57,287 nucleotides of DNA from Burkholderiales bacterium (GCA_028868825.1 JAGWTU010000034.1:1-57287), one strand, 5' to 3'. Positions 47,384 through 56,469 are shown, counted from the first letter of the stretch. Numbers and translations are program-made. The notes: generated by a model from the letters alone, not told the origin.

Positions 47384-48406
47384 ATGAACGCCCCGAATGC
47401 GACGATGAAAGCCTGGGTCTACACGCAGCCCGGCCTGCTGCAATGGGAGGACCGGCCGATGCCCGAGGCGGCGCCGGGCGAGGTCGTGCTGCAGATCGAG
47501 GCCGTCGGCATCTGCGGCTCGGACATGCATGCCTGGCATGGCCACGACCCGCGGCGCCGGCCGGGCCTCGTGTTCGGCCATGAATTCGTCGGCCGCATCA
47601 CGCGCTCGGCAGCCGCCGGCTACGCGCCGGGGACGCGCTGGACCGGCAACCCGCTGATCGTCTGCGGGCGCTGCGAATACTGCCTGCAGGGCCGCAACAA
47701 CCTCTGCGCCGATCGCACGATGGTCGGCATGACGCGGCCCGGCGCCTACGCCGAATACATGAGCATCCCGGCCGCCTCGCTGATCGCGATGCCGCAATCG
47801 ATGGCCGCGACCACCGCCGCGCTGACCGAGCCGGCGGCGACGGCCTGGCATGCGATCAACCTGTCGATGCGCGCGCTCGTGCGGCCGCTGCACGAATGCC
47901 GCGTGCTCGTCATCGGCGGCGGCGCCATCGGCATGCTCGCGGCGCTGCTGCTGCGCCGCCTGGGCGTGACGCGCGTGACGGCGACCGAGCTCAACCCGCT
48001 GCGCCGCGCCGCGCTCACCGCGCATGCCGGCTGCGCGGCCGTCGACCCGCGCGCCGAGGCGCTGCCCGAGGCGGCTTTCGATTTCGTCATCGACGCCGTC
48101 GGCGCCAAGGCCACGCGCCAGCAGGCCTTCGCCGCCGTCAAGCCCGGCGGCGTGATCATGCACATCGGGCTGCAGGACTGGGCCAGCGAGATCGACATGC
48201 GCAAGCTCACGCTGGCCGAGATCACGCTGCTGGGCACCTACACCTACACGACGGCCGATCTGCAGGCCACCGTCGACGCGCTCCACCGCGGCCTCTTCGG
48301 CGACCTCGCCTGGGTCGAGGAGCGGCCGCTGGCGCAGGGCCAGCAGGCCTTCGTCGACCTCGACCGCGGCGCCAGCGCGGCGGCCAAGATCGTGCTGCGT
48401 CCTTGA
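47384..48406 (+). CDS. hpsP: zinc-dependent alcohol dehydrogenase, DHPS 2-dehydrogenase HpsP-like
   Basis: 340 residues. Catalytic zinc Cys in VGICGSDMHAWHGH, FGHEFVG, the structural-zinc cysteines in CGRCEYCLQGRNNLC, and a Rossmann VIGGGAIGMLAALLLRR. It fits HpsP, partner of HpsO in racemising DHPS. Several in-frame ATGs exist around the start (a repeated AATGAA pattern); one 18 bases upstream or one 21 bases downstream (MKAWVYTQPG) is equally possible. Last gene of the operon, convergent with amt. Confidence 0.82.
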   Translation: MNAPNATMKAWVYTQPGLLQWEDRPMPEAAPGEVVLQIEAVGICGSDMHAWHGHDPRRRPGLVFGHEFVGRITRSAAAGYAPGTRWTGNPLIVCGRCEYCLQGRNNLCADRTMVGMTRPGAYAEYMSIPAASLIAMPQSMAATTAALTEPAATAWHAINLSMRALVRPLHECRVLVIGGGAIGMLAALLLRRLGVTRVTATELNPLRRAALTAHAGCAAVDPRAEALPEAAFDFVIDAVGAKATRQQAFAAVKPGGVIMHIGLQDWASEIDMRKLTLAEITLLGTYTYTTADLQATVDALHRGLFGDLAWVEERPLAQGQQAFVDLDRGASAAAKIVLRP

Positions 48407-48413
48407 GCGGGGA

Positions 48414-49616
48414 CTACCAGTTCGATTCGCGCTCGGGCGACGAGCCGATGCGGTGGATCGACAGGTCGGCGCCGTTGTATTCCTCCTCCTGCGTCAGTCG
48501 CAGCGAGGTCACGCGCTTGATCGTGCCGTAGACGGCGAAGCCCGAAGCCAGCGCGAAGGCGACACCGCCGAGCGTGCCGATCAGCTGGGCGCCGAAGTTG
48601 ACGCCGCCGGCGCCGCCCAGCGCCTTGGTGCCGAAGATGCCGCAGGCGAGGCCGCCCCAGGCGCCGCACAGGCCGTGCAGCGGCCAGACGCCGAGCACGT
48701 CGTCGATCTTCCAGCGGTTCTGCGTCAGCGTGAACATCTGGACGAAGATCGCGCTGGCGACGCAGCCGACGACGAGCGCGCCGGCCGGGTGCATGACGTC
48801 CGAGCCGGCGCAGACGGCGACGAGCCCGGCCAGCGGCCCGTTGTAGGCGAAGCCCGGGTCGTTGCGGCCGAGCCAGACGGCGACGAGCGTGCCGCCGGCC
48901 ATCGCCATCAGCGAGTTCACGGCCACCAGACCCGAGATCTTGTCGATCGTCTGCGCGCTCATGACGTTGAAGCCGAACCAGCCGACGGCGAGGATCCAGG
49001 CGCCGAGCGCGAGGAACGGGATGCTCGAAGGCGGGTGCGCGCTGATGCCGCCGTCCTTGCGGTAGCGGTTGCTGCGCGCGCCCAGCAGGATGACGGCCGC
49101 CAGCGCGACCCAGCCGCCGAAGGCGTGGACGACGACGCTGCCGGCGAAGTCGTGGAACTCGTCGCCGGTGAGCGACTTGATCGCCGCCTGGATGCCGTAG
49201 CGGCCGCCCCAGGCGCCGCCCTCGAGCAGCGGGTAGGCGATGCCGACGATGACGGCGGTGGCGAACAATTGCGGGCCGAAGCGCGCACGTTCGGCGATGC
49301 CGCCCGAGACGATCGCCGGCACCGCGGCGGCGAAGGTCAGCAGGAAGAAGAAGCGCACCAGCTCGAAGCCGTTCTTCTGCATCAGCACCGGCGCGCCGCT
49401 GAGGAAGCCGATGCCGTAGGCGACCGAATAGCCGACGAAGAAATAGACGATCGTCGAGACCGAGAAATCGACCAGGATCTTGACGAGCGCGTTGACCTGG
49501 TTCTTGTGGCGCACCGTGCCGAGTTCGAGAAACGCGAATCCCGCGTGCATCGCCAGCACCATGATGGCGCCGAGCAGGATGAACAGGGCGTCGGTGCCCT
49601 GTTTGACTTGATCCAT
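48414..49616 (-). CDS. amt: ammonium transporter Amt
   Basis: 400 residues with about 11 membrane segments starting MDQVKQGTDALFILLGAIMV. Amt features: HKNQVNALVK, SVVVHAFGG (first pore histidine), NPLLEGG-like YPLLEGGAWGG and VWPLHGLCGAWGGLA (second pore region). The short C-terminal tail ends VTSLRLTQEEEYNGADLSIH, typical of PII-controlled Amt proteins, but no glnK lies next to it. The upstream region contains two identical-architecture inverted repeats. Convergent with hpsP. Confidence 0.93.
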   Translation of the reverse strand: MDQVKQGTDALFILLGAIMVLAMHAGFAFLELGTVRHKNQVNALVKILVDFSVSTIVYFFVGYSVAYGIGFLSGAPVLMQKNGFELVRFFFLLTFAAAVPAIVSGGIAERARFGPQLFATAVIVGIAYPLLEGGAWGGRYGIQAAIKSLTGDEFHDFAGSVVVHAFGGWVALAAVILLGARSNRYRKDGGISAHPPSSIPFLALGAWILAVGWFGFNVMSAQTIDKISGLVAVNSLMAMAGGTLVAVWLGRNDPGFAYNGPLAGLVAVCAGSDVMHPAGALVVGCVASAIFVQMFTLTQNRWKIDDVLGVWPLHGLCGAWGGLACGIFGTKALGGAGGVNFGAQLIGTLGGVAFALASGFAVYGTIKRVTSLRLTQEEEYNGADLSIHRIGSSPERESNW

Positions 49617-49640
49617 GGTTGACTCCGTGCTTGCCGATGC

Positions 49641-49655
49641 GGTGCACGGCGCACC
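49641..49655. repeat. inverted repeat GGTGC-N5-GCACC, copy 1, upstream of amt
   Basis: Perfect 5-bp arms with a 5-base spacer, 25 bases upstream of the amt ATG. The same architecture recurs 97 bases further up. Possible binding site of a dimeric regulator. Confidence 0.5.
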
Positions 49656-49737
49656 ACGAACTCGACAAACCGCACCAAGGAAGCAATAAATGTTCCCAGA
49701 TCGGTGCGAGCGTTGCGCGACGGATCGGATCCAATCC

Positions 49738-49752
49738 GGTGCGTTGCGCACC
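49738..49752. repeat. inverted repeat GGTGC-N5-GCACC, copy 2, upstream of amt
   Basis: Second copy with perfect arms and a 5-base spacer; single GCACC and GGTGC half-sites also occur between the copies. NtrC sites have the opposite arm orientation, so a different regulator, or chance in GC-rich DNA, must be considered. Confidence 0.5.
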
Positions 49753-49822
49753 TGAATGGAACTTTTCGAGCGCGATGCGGCGCCAGGCCGCACCAAACCA
49801 GGTCGCTGGCAGGGCCTATGAA

Positions 49823-50737
49823 TCAGGTCAGCGCGCGCCCGACGAGCGCGCCGGCCGACAGCAGCGCCGCGTAGCCGAGCTCGAGCCTGACGGTGCGGAA
49901 CAGCACCTCGTTGAACGCCAGGCCGCGCGGGCCGTGGACGAAGGCCTGGCGCAACTGCCAGGCCGCAGGCAGCAGCAGCGCCGGCAGCAGCAGAGCCGCG
50001 GCATGCGCGAGCAGCGCCATCGGCAGCAGCAGCGCGAAGGGCGCGAACAGCAGTGACTGATAGAAAAGACTCGAACCCGCCTCGCCGACCGTGACGGCGA
50101 ACGTGGCGCGGCCGACCTGGCGGTCATGCGCGATGTCACGGTGGTTGTTGACGGCGAGCACGGCCGAGGCCAGCGAGCCGATCGCCACCCCGGCCAGCAC
50201 CGTGACGGTGCCGACGCTGCCGGTCAGCACCCAGTCCGACCCCAGCACCGCGACGAGGCCGAAGAAGATGAACACCGTCAGCTCGCCCAGCGGCGTATAG
50301 GCGATCGGCTTCGGCCCGCCCATATAGGCCAGCGCGGCGGCCAGCGAGGCGACGCCGATGGCCAGCACCGGCCAGCCGCGGTAGGCGACCAGCGCCAGAC
50401 CGATCGCGGTGGCGACGACGGCGACGGCGACGATGCCGGCGCGCACATGGCCAACGCTGAGCCAGCCGTTGGCGGTGGCGCGCGGCAGCCCCGTGCGCGT
50501 GCCGCTGCGGTCGCCGCCGCGCACCGTGTAGCCGACGTCGTTCTGCATGTTGGTGACGACCTGCATCAGCAGCGCCGCGGCGAGCACGAGCAGCGCGGCG
50601 ATGGGGTCGATGCCGCCGGTGCGCCCGAAACCCAGCGTCGCGCCGACGAGCACCGGGCTGATCGCGATCAGCAGCGTGCGTGGCCGCACGGCGACCAGCC
50701 AGGCCTGCAGCGATCCGGCCTGCACCGGGGCGTTCAT
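49823..50737 (-). CDS. UbiA-family prenyltransferase, MenA-like
   Basis: 304 residues, about eight or nine membrane segments. First Asp-rich region NMQNDVGYTVRGGDRSG and second region NNHRDIAHDRQVGRAT are those of MenA-type enzymes (1,4-dihydroxy-2-naphthoate prenyltransferase) rather than UbiA proper. No other menaquinone gene is nearby, so the acceptor aromatic is uncertain. An in-frame ATG 21 bases upstream is an alternative start. Divergent from an aldo/keto reductase gene. Confidence 0.82.
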   Translation of the reverse strand: MNAPVQAGSLQAWLVAVRPRTLLIAISPVLVGATLGFGRTGGIDPIAALLVLAAALLMQVVTNMQNDVGYTVRGGDRSGTRTGLPRATANGWLSVGHVRAGIVAVAVVATAIGLALVAYRGWPVLAIGVASLAAALAYMGGPKPIAYTPLGELTVFIFFGLVAVLGSDWVLTGSVGTVTVLAGVAIGSLASAVLAVNNHRDIAHDRQVGRATFAVTVGEAGSSLFYQSLLFAPFALLLPMALLAHAAALLLPALLLPAAWQLRQAFVHGPRGLAFNEVLFRTVRLELGYAALLSAGALVGRALT

Positions 50738-50875
50738 CGTCGCTCGTCTTGCGGTCATGCTTGTATGCTCCGGGCACCGCAGTGCCAGCCAAGGCCATTT
50801 TGCGCGAGCGCCCCGCCTGCCGCGTTTGTGCGGCGTCAAGGCGGGCCGAGTCGCCGCACGCCGGAAGGATCACGA

Positions 50876-51853
50876 ATGACGACGATGAACACGATGCAGC
50901 GGCGGCCGCTGGGCCGCTCGGGACTGCAGGTCGCGCCGCTGGCGCTGGGCTGCAACGTCTTCGGCTGGACCGCCGACGAGCGCACGACCTTCGCGCTGCT
51001 CGACGCCTGGACCGAAGCAGGCGGCAACCTCATCGACACCGCCGACATGTATTCGACCTGGGTGCCCGGCCATGTCGGCGGCGAGAGCGAGACGCTGATC
51101 GGGCGCTGGCTCGCCCAGGGCGGCGGCCGGCGCGAGCGCATCGTGCTCGCGACCAAGGTCGGCAAGCCGATGGGTGCCGGGCGGCAGGGCCTGTCGGCGG
51201 CCTACATCCGCGAGGCCGTCGATGCCTCGCTGCGCCGGCTGCGCACCGACCACATCGACCTCTACCAGTCGCACGACGACGACGAACGCACGCCGCTGGC
51301 CGAGACGCTGGGCGCCTACGCCGAGCTGATCCGCGCCGGCAAGGTGCGCGCCATCGGCGCCTCGAACTACAGCGCCACGCGGCTGCTCGAAGCGCTGCGC
51401 GTCAGCGCCGAGCAGGGGCTGCCGCGCTACGAGAGCCTGCAGCCGCTGTACAACCCGATCGATCGCCAGGCGTTCGAGGCCGAGCTGGAGCCGGTCTGCG
51501 TCGAGCACGGCATCGGCGTCATCAACTTCTACGGCCTCGCCGCCGGTTTCCTCACCGGCAAGTACCGCAAGCCCGAGGACGTGGGCGCGAGCCCGCGCGG
51601 CGACAGCGTCGTCAAGCGCTACCTGAACCCGCGCAGCCTGGCCGTGCTGGCGGCGCTCGACGCCGTGGCGGCGCGCCATGGCTGCCCTGTCGGCCGCGTC
51701 GCGCTGGCCTGGCAGATCGCGCGGCCGTCGGTCACCGCGCCGATCGCCAGCGCGACCTCGCTGGCCCAGCTCGCCGAGCTGGTGGCGGCGACGACGCTGG
51801 TGCTGACGGCCGAGGACATCGCGCAGATCGACGCCGCGAGCGCCTGGCGCTGA
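50876..51853 (+). CDS. aldo/keto reductase
   Basis: 325 residues. Starts MTTMNTMQRRPLGRSGLQVAPLALG region; catalytic Asp-Tyr in NLIDTADMYSTW, Lys in VLATKVGKP, and His in IDLYQSHDDD. C-terminal NADPH-binding block PIASATSLAQLAEL. Of the Tas/YajO-like AKR group with unknown substrate. GGAAGGATCACGA ribosome site. It is probably monocistronic. Confidence 0.9.
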   Translation: MTTMNTMQRRPLGRSGLQVAPLALGCNVFGWTADERTTFALLDAWTEAGGNLIDTADMYSTWVPGHVGGESETLIGRWLAQGGGRRERIVLATKVGKPMGAGRQGLSAAYIREAVDASLRRLRTDHIDLYQSHDDDERTPLAETLGAYAELIRAGKVRAIGASNYSATRLLEALRVSAEQGLPRYESLQPLYNPIDRQAFEAELEPVCVEHGIGVINFYGLAAGFLTGKYRKPEDVGASPRGDSVVKRYLNPRSLAVLAALDAVAARHGCPVGRVALAWQIARPSVTAPIASATSLAQLAELVAATTLVLTAEDIAQIDAASAWR

Positions 51854-51901
51854 GCGGCCGGGCCGCCGAACGCGGCGACACTCGTCGCCGCGGCGGCGGC
51901 G

Positions 51902-53194
51902 TCAATGCCCCGCATCGCCTTCGAGATGCCGGCGCGCGCGCCGCAGCACGAGCACGACGGCGAGCACGATCACCGGCAGCGCGACGCCGACGGCGATCGC
52001 CGGTTCGACATGGAACCAGCCGGCGGCGTCGGCGGCCTCGACGAGATGGCCGAACAGCGACGAGACGTAATAGGCGATGGCGGCGATCGACAGCCCCTCG
52101 ACCGTCTGCTGCAGCCGCAGCTGGAGCTTCGCGCGCTGGTCCATCGAGGTCAGCAGGTCCTGGCTCTGGCGCTCGCGCGCGATGCCCACGCGCGTGGCCA
52201 GCAGCGCGCTGGCGCGGGCGACGCGCTCGGACAGGTCGGCCAGCCGCTGCTGCACCGAACGGCAGGTGGCGACCGCGGGCGTGAAGCGCCGCGTCATGAA
52301 TTCCTCGATCGTCGGCTGCGAGGGCAGGCGCGATTCGCGCAGCTCGGCGATGCGCCGCATCACGAGCCCGCAATAGGCCTCGCAGGCACCGAAGCGGTAC
52401 TGGCTGGCGGCCAGCCCGCTCTCGACCTCGGCGGCCAGGCGCGAGAGCTCGTGCAGCAGCGATTCGTCCTCGGCCACCGCGCCGCCGCGGGCGATCTCGC
52501 CGGTCAGCCGCGCCAGCGCGGTCTCGACGGCGAGCACGCGCGGCGCGAGCTCGCGCGCGATCGGCAGCGCCAGCAGCGCGAGGATGCGGTAGGCCTCGAT
52601 CTCGAACAGCCGCTGCAGCATGCGGCCGGCCTGGCGCTCGGTGAGGCGGCGGTCGACGAGCAGGAAGCGCGTGCAGCCGTCGTGCAGCTGGAAATCGGTG
52701 GCGACGGCGGCCGCGCCCTCGGCGATGTCGGCGCCGATGAGCTGGCCCTCGAAGCCGCTGGCGTCGAGTGCCGCGTCGCCCGCGGGGACGAGCTCGACAT
52801 CGACGGCGGCGACGGTGCGGCCCGGGATCGCGGCCAGCCAGCCCGGCGGCAGCGATTGCGCCGCATGGCCGGCGAACAGCGCCTCGTCGCCGCGCGGCGC
52901 GATCCAGGTGTAGCCCGAGAACTCGCCATGCCGCTCCCACTTGAGCCGCAGCGCGCCGAGTGCGGCGCGGTGGTGCGTGGCGCCGGCGGCCGGGCCGGCG
53001 ACGCCATGGGCGGCGCACAGCGCGGCCAGATGCTCGATCTCGCGCGGCCGGTCCTCGGCCGCGACGAGCACCGCGACATAGCGCGCCCGCGCCGGTGCCC
53101 GCACCGGTTCGGGCGGCCGCGCATGGGCCTCGGCGGCCAGCGCCAGGCGCAGCGGGTGGTCGGGCGGCAGGTTGGCTTCGGTGGTGTCGCTCAC
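51902..53194 (-). CDS. DUF3422 family membrane protein
   Basis: 430 residues from a GTG start. Mostly soluble sequence beginning DHPLRLALAAEAHARPPEP (the HPxRxxLxxExHARP family start) and two C-terminal hydrophobic segments (EGLSIAAIAYYVSSLFGHLV and AIAVGVALPVIVLAVVLVL). A helical region before these (about residues 220-370) looks like coiled coil. The family is common in Proteobacteria and uncharacterised. Confidence 0.85.
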   Translation of the reverse strand: MSDTTEANLPPDHPLRLALAAEAHARPPEPVRAPARARYVAVLVAAEDRPREIEHLAALCAAHGVAGPAAGATHHRAALGALRLKWERHGEFSGYTWIAPRGDEALFAGHAAQSLPPGWLAAIPGRTVAAVDVELVPAGDAALDASGFEGQLIGADIAEGAAAVATDFQLHDGCTRFLLVDRRLTERQAGRMLQRLFEIEAYRILALLALPIARELAPRVLAVETALARLTGEIARGGAVAEDESLLHELSRLAAEVESGLAASQYRFGACEAYCGLVMRRIAELRESRLPSQPTIEEFMTRRFTPAVATCRSVQQRLADLSERVARASALLATRVGIARERQSQDLLTSMDQRAKLQLRLQQTVEGLSIAAIAYYVSSLFGHLVEAADAAGWFHVEPAIAVGVALPVIVLAVVLVLRRARRHLEGDAGH

Positions 53195-53235
53195 GGCGCC
53201 GCATTGTGCCCGCGCGGCGCTGTTAAGCTGGCGCG

Positions 53236-53949
53236 ATGTTCACCGGCATCGTCCAAGGCCTGGCCCGTGTGCGCGACCCCGTCGACCGCCCCGGCCTGCG
53301 CAGTTTCACGCTCGATTTCCCGCCCGGCTTCGGCGCCGGCCTGGCGGTCGGCGCCAGCGTCGCCGTCGACGGCACCTGCCTGACGGTGACCGAACTCGTC
53401 GGCGCCGATGCCGCGCGCTTCGATGTCATGCAGCAGTCGCTGGCGCTGACGACGCTGGCGCGGCTGACCGCCGGGTCGCAGGTCAACGTCGAGCGCGCGG
53501 CGCGCGATGGCGCCGAGATCGGCGGCCATCCGCTGTCGGGCCATGTCGATGTCGTCGGCCGCGTCGCCGAGGTGCGGCGACCCGAGAACAACCATGTGCT
53601 GCGCATCGCGGTGCCGGCGCCGTGGATGCGCTATGTCTTCGCCAAGGGCTACATCGCCGTCGACGGCGCCAGCCTCACGGTGGCCGAGGCGCGGCGCGAG
53701 GCGGACGGCAGCGGCTGGTTCGAGGTCTGGCTGATCCCCGAGACGCTGCGCATGACGGTCTTCGGCGCCAAGGCCGTCGGCGACGGCGTCAACATCGAGA
53801 TCGAACGCCAGACCCAGGTCTTCGTCGACACCGTGCGCGAGGCGGTGGCCGAGCGGCTCGGTGCGCTGCAACCGGCGCTGGAGGCGCTGCTGCGCCAGCA
53901 GGGGCTGAGCCTGGACCTGCTGGCCGAGCCGCCGGCGCTGCCGCGCTGA
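53236..53949 (+). CDS. ribE: riboflavin synthase
   Basis: 237 residues made of two lumazine-binding repeats: MFTGIVQGLARV and GASVAVDGTCLTVTEL in the first, MRYVFAKGYIAVDGASLTVAE in the second, joined by EIGGHPLSGHVDVVG. Dismutates two 6,7-dimethyl-8-ribityllumazine to riboflavin. Resembles the E. coli enzyme closely in layout and length. Isolated from other rib genes, with only 41 bases to the divergent neighbour and no FMN riboswitch in that gap. Confidence 0.9.
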   Translation: MFTGIVQGLARVRDPVDRPGLRSFTLDFPPGFGAGLAVGASVAVDGTCLTVTELVGADAARFDVMQQSLALTTLARLTAGSQVNVERAARDGAEIGGHPLSGHVDVVGRVAEVRRPENNHVLRIAVPAPWMRYVFAKGYIAVDGASLTVAEARREADGSGWFEVWLIPETLRMTVFGAKAVGDGVNIEIERQTQVFVDTVREAVAERLGALQPALEALLRQQGLSLDLLAEPPALPR

Positions 53950-53987
53950 GCGGAGGCGGTCCGGGCCCGATCGCCGTGGCCGCCGCG

Positions 53988-54911
53988 ATGGACGAGCGAG
54001 GGCCCAGCCGCACGGCGCTGGTCGTCGCGCTGATGCGCTCGCTGCACTCGCGCGCCGACCCCGAGCCGCTGTTCGACGATCCCTGGGGCGAGCGGCTGGT
54101 GCCGCCGACGGTGCGCGAGGCGATCGCCGAGCGCGTCGCGCCCGGGGCCGTCGGCGCCGAGCGCGAGCGCCGGGTCGACGCCTGTCTGCGCGCGTCGCCG
54201 TCCTATGCCAACGTGATCCTGCGCACGCGCTGCACCGAGGATGCGCTGACCGCCGCGGCGGCGGCCGGCATCGGCCAGACGGTGCTGATCGGTGCCGGCT
54301 TCGACAGCTGGGCGCTGCGCCGGCCGACGGCGCTGCAAGGGGTGCAGGCATTCGAGGTCGACCATCCGGCGACGCAGGGACTGAAGCGACAGCGCTTGGC
54401 CGCGCTCGGCGTCGAGCCGTCGACCACGACGCACTACCTCGCGGCCGACCTGGGGGCCGAAGACCTGGCCGCGGCGCTCGGCCGTTCGAGCTACGACTTC
54501 GATCGCCCGGCCTTCTTTTCGTGGCTGGGGGTGACGATGTACCTCACGCGCGAGGCCAATCTCGCGACGCTGGGCGCGATCGCGCGCTGCGCCGCAGCGG
54601 GCAGCGAACTGGTGCTCACCTACATCGACCGGCGGGCTTTCGACGCCGCCGGGTCGGGCGGGACGTTTGCATCGATGCAGGCCACCGTCGCCGCGGCCGG
54701 CGAGCCCTGGATCACGGGCTTCGATCCCGCCGGACTCGCGCTGAAGTGGCGTGCGCTGGGTTACGAGGGCGTCGAGGATCTCGATGGGGCCGATCTCGCG
54801 CGGCGCTATGCCGGCAGCGGCGCGAACGGCATCGCCTCGACGCCGCATTCGCGCCTGGCGCATCTGCGCTTGTCGAGGAAGGCATCGGCGGGCTCGACCG
54901 CGGCGGCCTGA
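53988..54911 (+). CDS. SAM-dependent methyltransferase of the leucine carboxymethyltransferase-like (TIGR00027) group
   Basis: 307 residues. SRTALVVALMRSLHSR near the start, RTRCTEDALTAAAAAG, motif I VLIGAGFDSWALRRP and acidic FEVDHPATQGLKRQRL are typical of this group. FFSWLGVTMYLTREAN follows. Substrate unknown. A GTG four codons upstream is also in frame. It is the last gene with normal host base composition before the foreign segment. Confidence 0.82.
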   Translation: MDERGPSRTALVVALMRSLHSRADPEPLFDDPWGERLVPPTVREAIAERVAPGAVGAERERRVDACLRASPSYANVILRTRCTEDALTAAAAAGIGQTVLIGAGFDSWALRRPTALQGVQAFEVDHPATQGLKRQRLAALGVEPSTTTHYLAADLGAEDLAAALGRSSYDFDRPAFFSWLGVTMYLTREANLATLGAIARCAAAGSELVLTYIDRRAFDAAGSGGTFASMQATVAAAGEPWITGFDPAGLALKWRALGYEGVEDLDGADLARRYAGSGANGIASTPHSRLAHLRLSRKASAGSTAAA

Positions 54912-55203
54912 TCGACTGCGGCTGCGGGCCCTCCATCCGTGCGGGGGTGGCTTAGTCGTGGCCTGGGCCGGTCGCGCGCCGCTGACGGGTGGCCAATCAC
55001 GCCGCCTTGCGGTGGTACGCGACGGGCTGCTCCGGGAAGGTCCGGATCGACACCGGGGCTTGCGCAGGCCGACGAGGCCGGGCAAAGTCCGTTCGCAGGG
55101 GGGGGGTGCCGCTTTTGTCGGCAGGTTAGTACTAGATGAAAGGACAATCCATCGACCCTAAGACCAGCATCCATGCGGCTTTGGAAGCGTCGGCAGTCGC
55201 CGA
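54912..55203. other. gene-free junction between host DNA and the integron-like segment
   Basis: About 290 bases without a supported gene. The left two thirds are still GC rich and end in a run of nine or ten G; short open frames on both strands show no family I recognise. From about 55110 base composition falls, with AT-rich words and an 8-base palindrome TAGTACTA. No integrase fragment could be read here on either strand. It may hold a decayed mobile-element end. Confidence 0.4.
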
Positions 55204-55264
55204 GTTAGGGCGACAGGCGGCGGAGCTAGGGCGACAAGACTGTCGCTACATATAGACGTTAGGC
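55204..55264 (+). other. attI-like integron recombination site
   Basis: Ends in the core GTTAGGC (GTTRRRY). Upstream are two direct repeats, GTTAGGG and GCTAGGG, each followed by CGACA, lying 54 and 33 bases before the core. In class 1 attI the corresponding elements lie at about 51 and 32. An inverted TGTCGC lies where attI1 has GTCGCCC. The layout is that of attI rather than an attC hairpin. Cassette DNA would begin after the G of the core. Confidence 0.45.
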
Positions 55265-55392
55265 ATCAGCTACTGCCGAATCACACTTCCCGAGTTTCTG
55301 CGGAGGCTGCACAGGACGCCACAACAGACTGGCAGCAGCGCCCAACATATCATCAACAACCGTAAGCCCGACAACGACTCTAAGGTTTGGAG

Positions 55393-56463
55393 ATGCAATT
55401 GAGCACAGATGAAGGCGAGTTTGAAACATACAACTTCGATCTACAACCGCCACCGGATGTCGTGTCTTTCAATGAGCTTCGATCTTGCGCCGATCTAGTT
55501 CGCCTCTTTGAGGAGGGTGCGCTCGAGATTCAGCCTCACTTTCAGCGCGAAGTTGTGTGGAAGAAGCCGGACCAGTCTCGGTTCATAGACTCTCTGGTCA
55601 AGCAGCTTCCGATACCGAGCATGTGCTTCAGCTTGGACTTCAAGACTCAGAAGTGGCAAGTAGTAGATGGGCTGCAGCGAATGACGGCCATCGTCTCCTT
55701 CCTGGGCAAGGCGGCTTGGAAGCTATCCGACTTGGCGGACATTGATCCAAGAATCGCTGGGCGGACAGCCCCTGATCTAATCGCCGCCGGGGGGGATTCT
55801 GAAACACTCTACCGCAAAATTCGGAACCTAAGCCTTCCGATAACTGTAATTCGCTGCGACTATTCAAAAGAGAGCCACACAAACTATCTATTCACGATCT
55901 TTCATCGGCTCAACGCTGGAGGCGTCCGCCTAAACAACCAAGAGATACGCAATTGCATATATTCTGGCTCCTTCAATGAGTTGCTACAGGCACTCGACGC
56001 GCACGGCAGTTGGAAACCAACAAAGGACAGGCTGCCTGGAAAAGGTAGTCGCTTTCGCTCAATTGAGTTAATCCTGCGCTTCTTGGCGTTGCGTGAAAAC
56101 AGTGAAGATTACTCCGGCCAGATGGCGAAGTTCTTGAATGAGTACATGCACAAGCACCGCAACGCTTCTAACCAACAGCTTGATGATTGGCGAGAACTGT
56201 TCACCAGAACTGCAAGCATTCTGGCTAGAGGCTTAGCTCGAGATGGAGTTGCGAAGCCTAGTCACACCTTGATCGACGCAGCGCTAGTTGGTATTGCAGA
56301 CAACATAGACGAGCTCGAGACGCTTACCGACGACGAGCTAGGAACACGAGTTTCCAGACTACGGGAGCACGCTTCGCTTTCCCCATCAGCGCTCAAATCC
56401 GACACTACAGCAAAAGACAAGGTGAAGAATCGCTTGGGTGCTGCACGCGAAGTTTTCGGGTGA
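55393..56463 (+). CDS. DUF262 protein (ParB-like nuclease fold), candidate defence component
   Basis: 356 residues, low GC compared with the rest of the window. The N-terminal DUF262 domain shows IQPHFQREVVWKKPDQSRF (FQRxxVW, about 47-65), LPIPSMCFSLDF, VVDGLQRMTAIVSF (DGxQR, about 91-104) and IFHRLNAGGVRLNNQEIRN (about 169-187), the standard family motifs; Gln is replaced by Leu in DGLQR. DUF262 proteins include the GmrS side of GmrSD and other anti-phage proteins. The ATG has AAGG about 8 bases upstream. Its stop is immediately followed by the HEPN gene, so the two are co-translated. Activity of a partner nuclease is not shown by sequence. Confidence 0.85.
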   Translation: MQLSTDEGEFETYNFDLQPPPDVVSFNELRSCADLVRLFEEGALEIQPHFQREVVWKKPDQSRFIDSLVKQLPIPSMCFSLDFKTQKWQVVDGLQRMTAIVSFLGKAAWKLSDLADIDPRIAGRTAPDLIAAGGDSETLYRKIRNLSLPITVIRCDYSKESHTNYLFTIFHRLNAGGVRLNNQEIRNCIYSGSFNELLQALDAHGSWKPTKDRLPGKGSRFRSIELILRFLALRENSEDYSGQMAKFLNEYMHKHRNASNQQLDDWRELFTRTASILARGLARDGVAKPSHTLIDAALVGIADNIDELETLTDDELGTRVSRLREHASLSPSALKSDTTAKDKVKNRLGAAREVFG

Positions 56464-56469
56464 GTGATT

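Noticed and set aside
49641..49752. NtrC binding sites upstream of amt
   Set aside because: NtrC sites read GCAC...GTGC; the arms here are in the opposite order, and no sigma-54 -24/-12 pair was found.
53195..53235. FMN riboswitch before ribE
   Set aside because: The gap is only 41 bases, too short for the aptamer, and no conserved element was seen.
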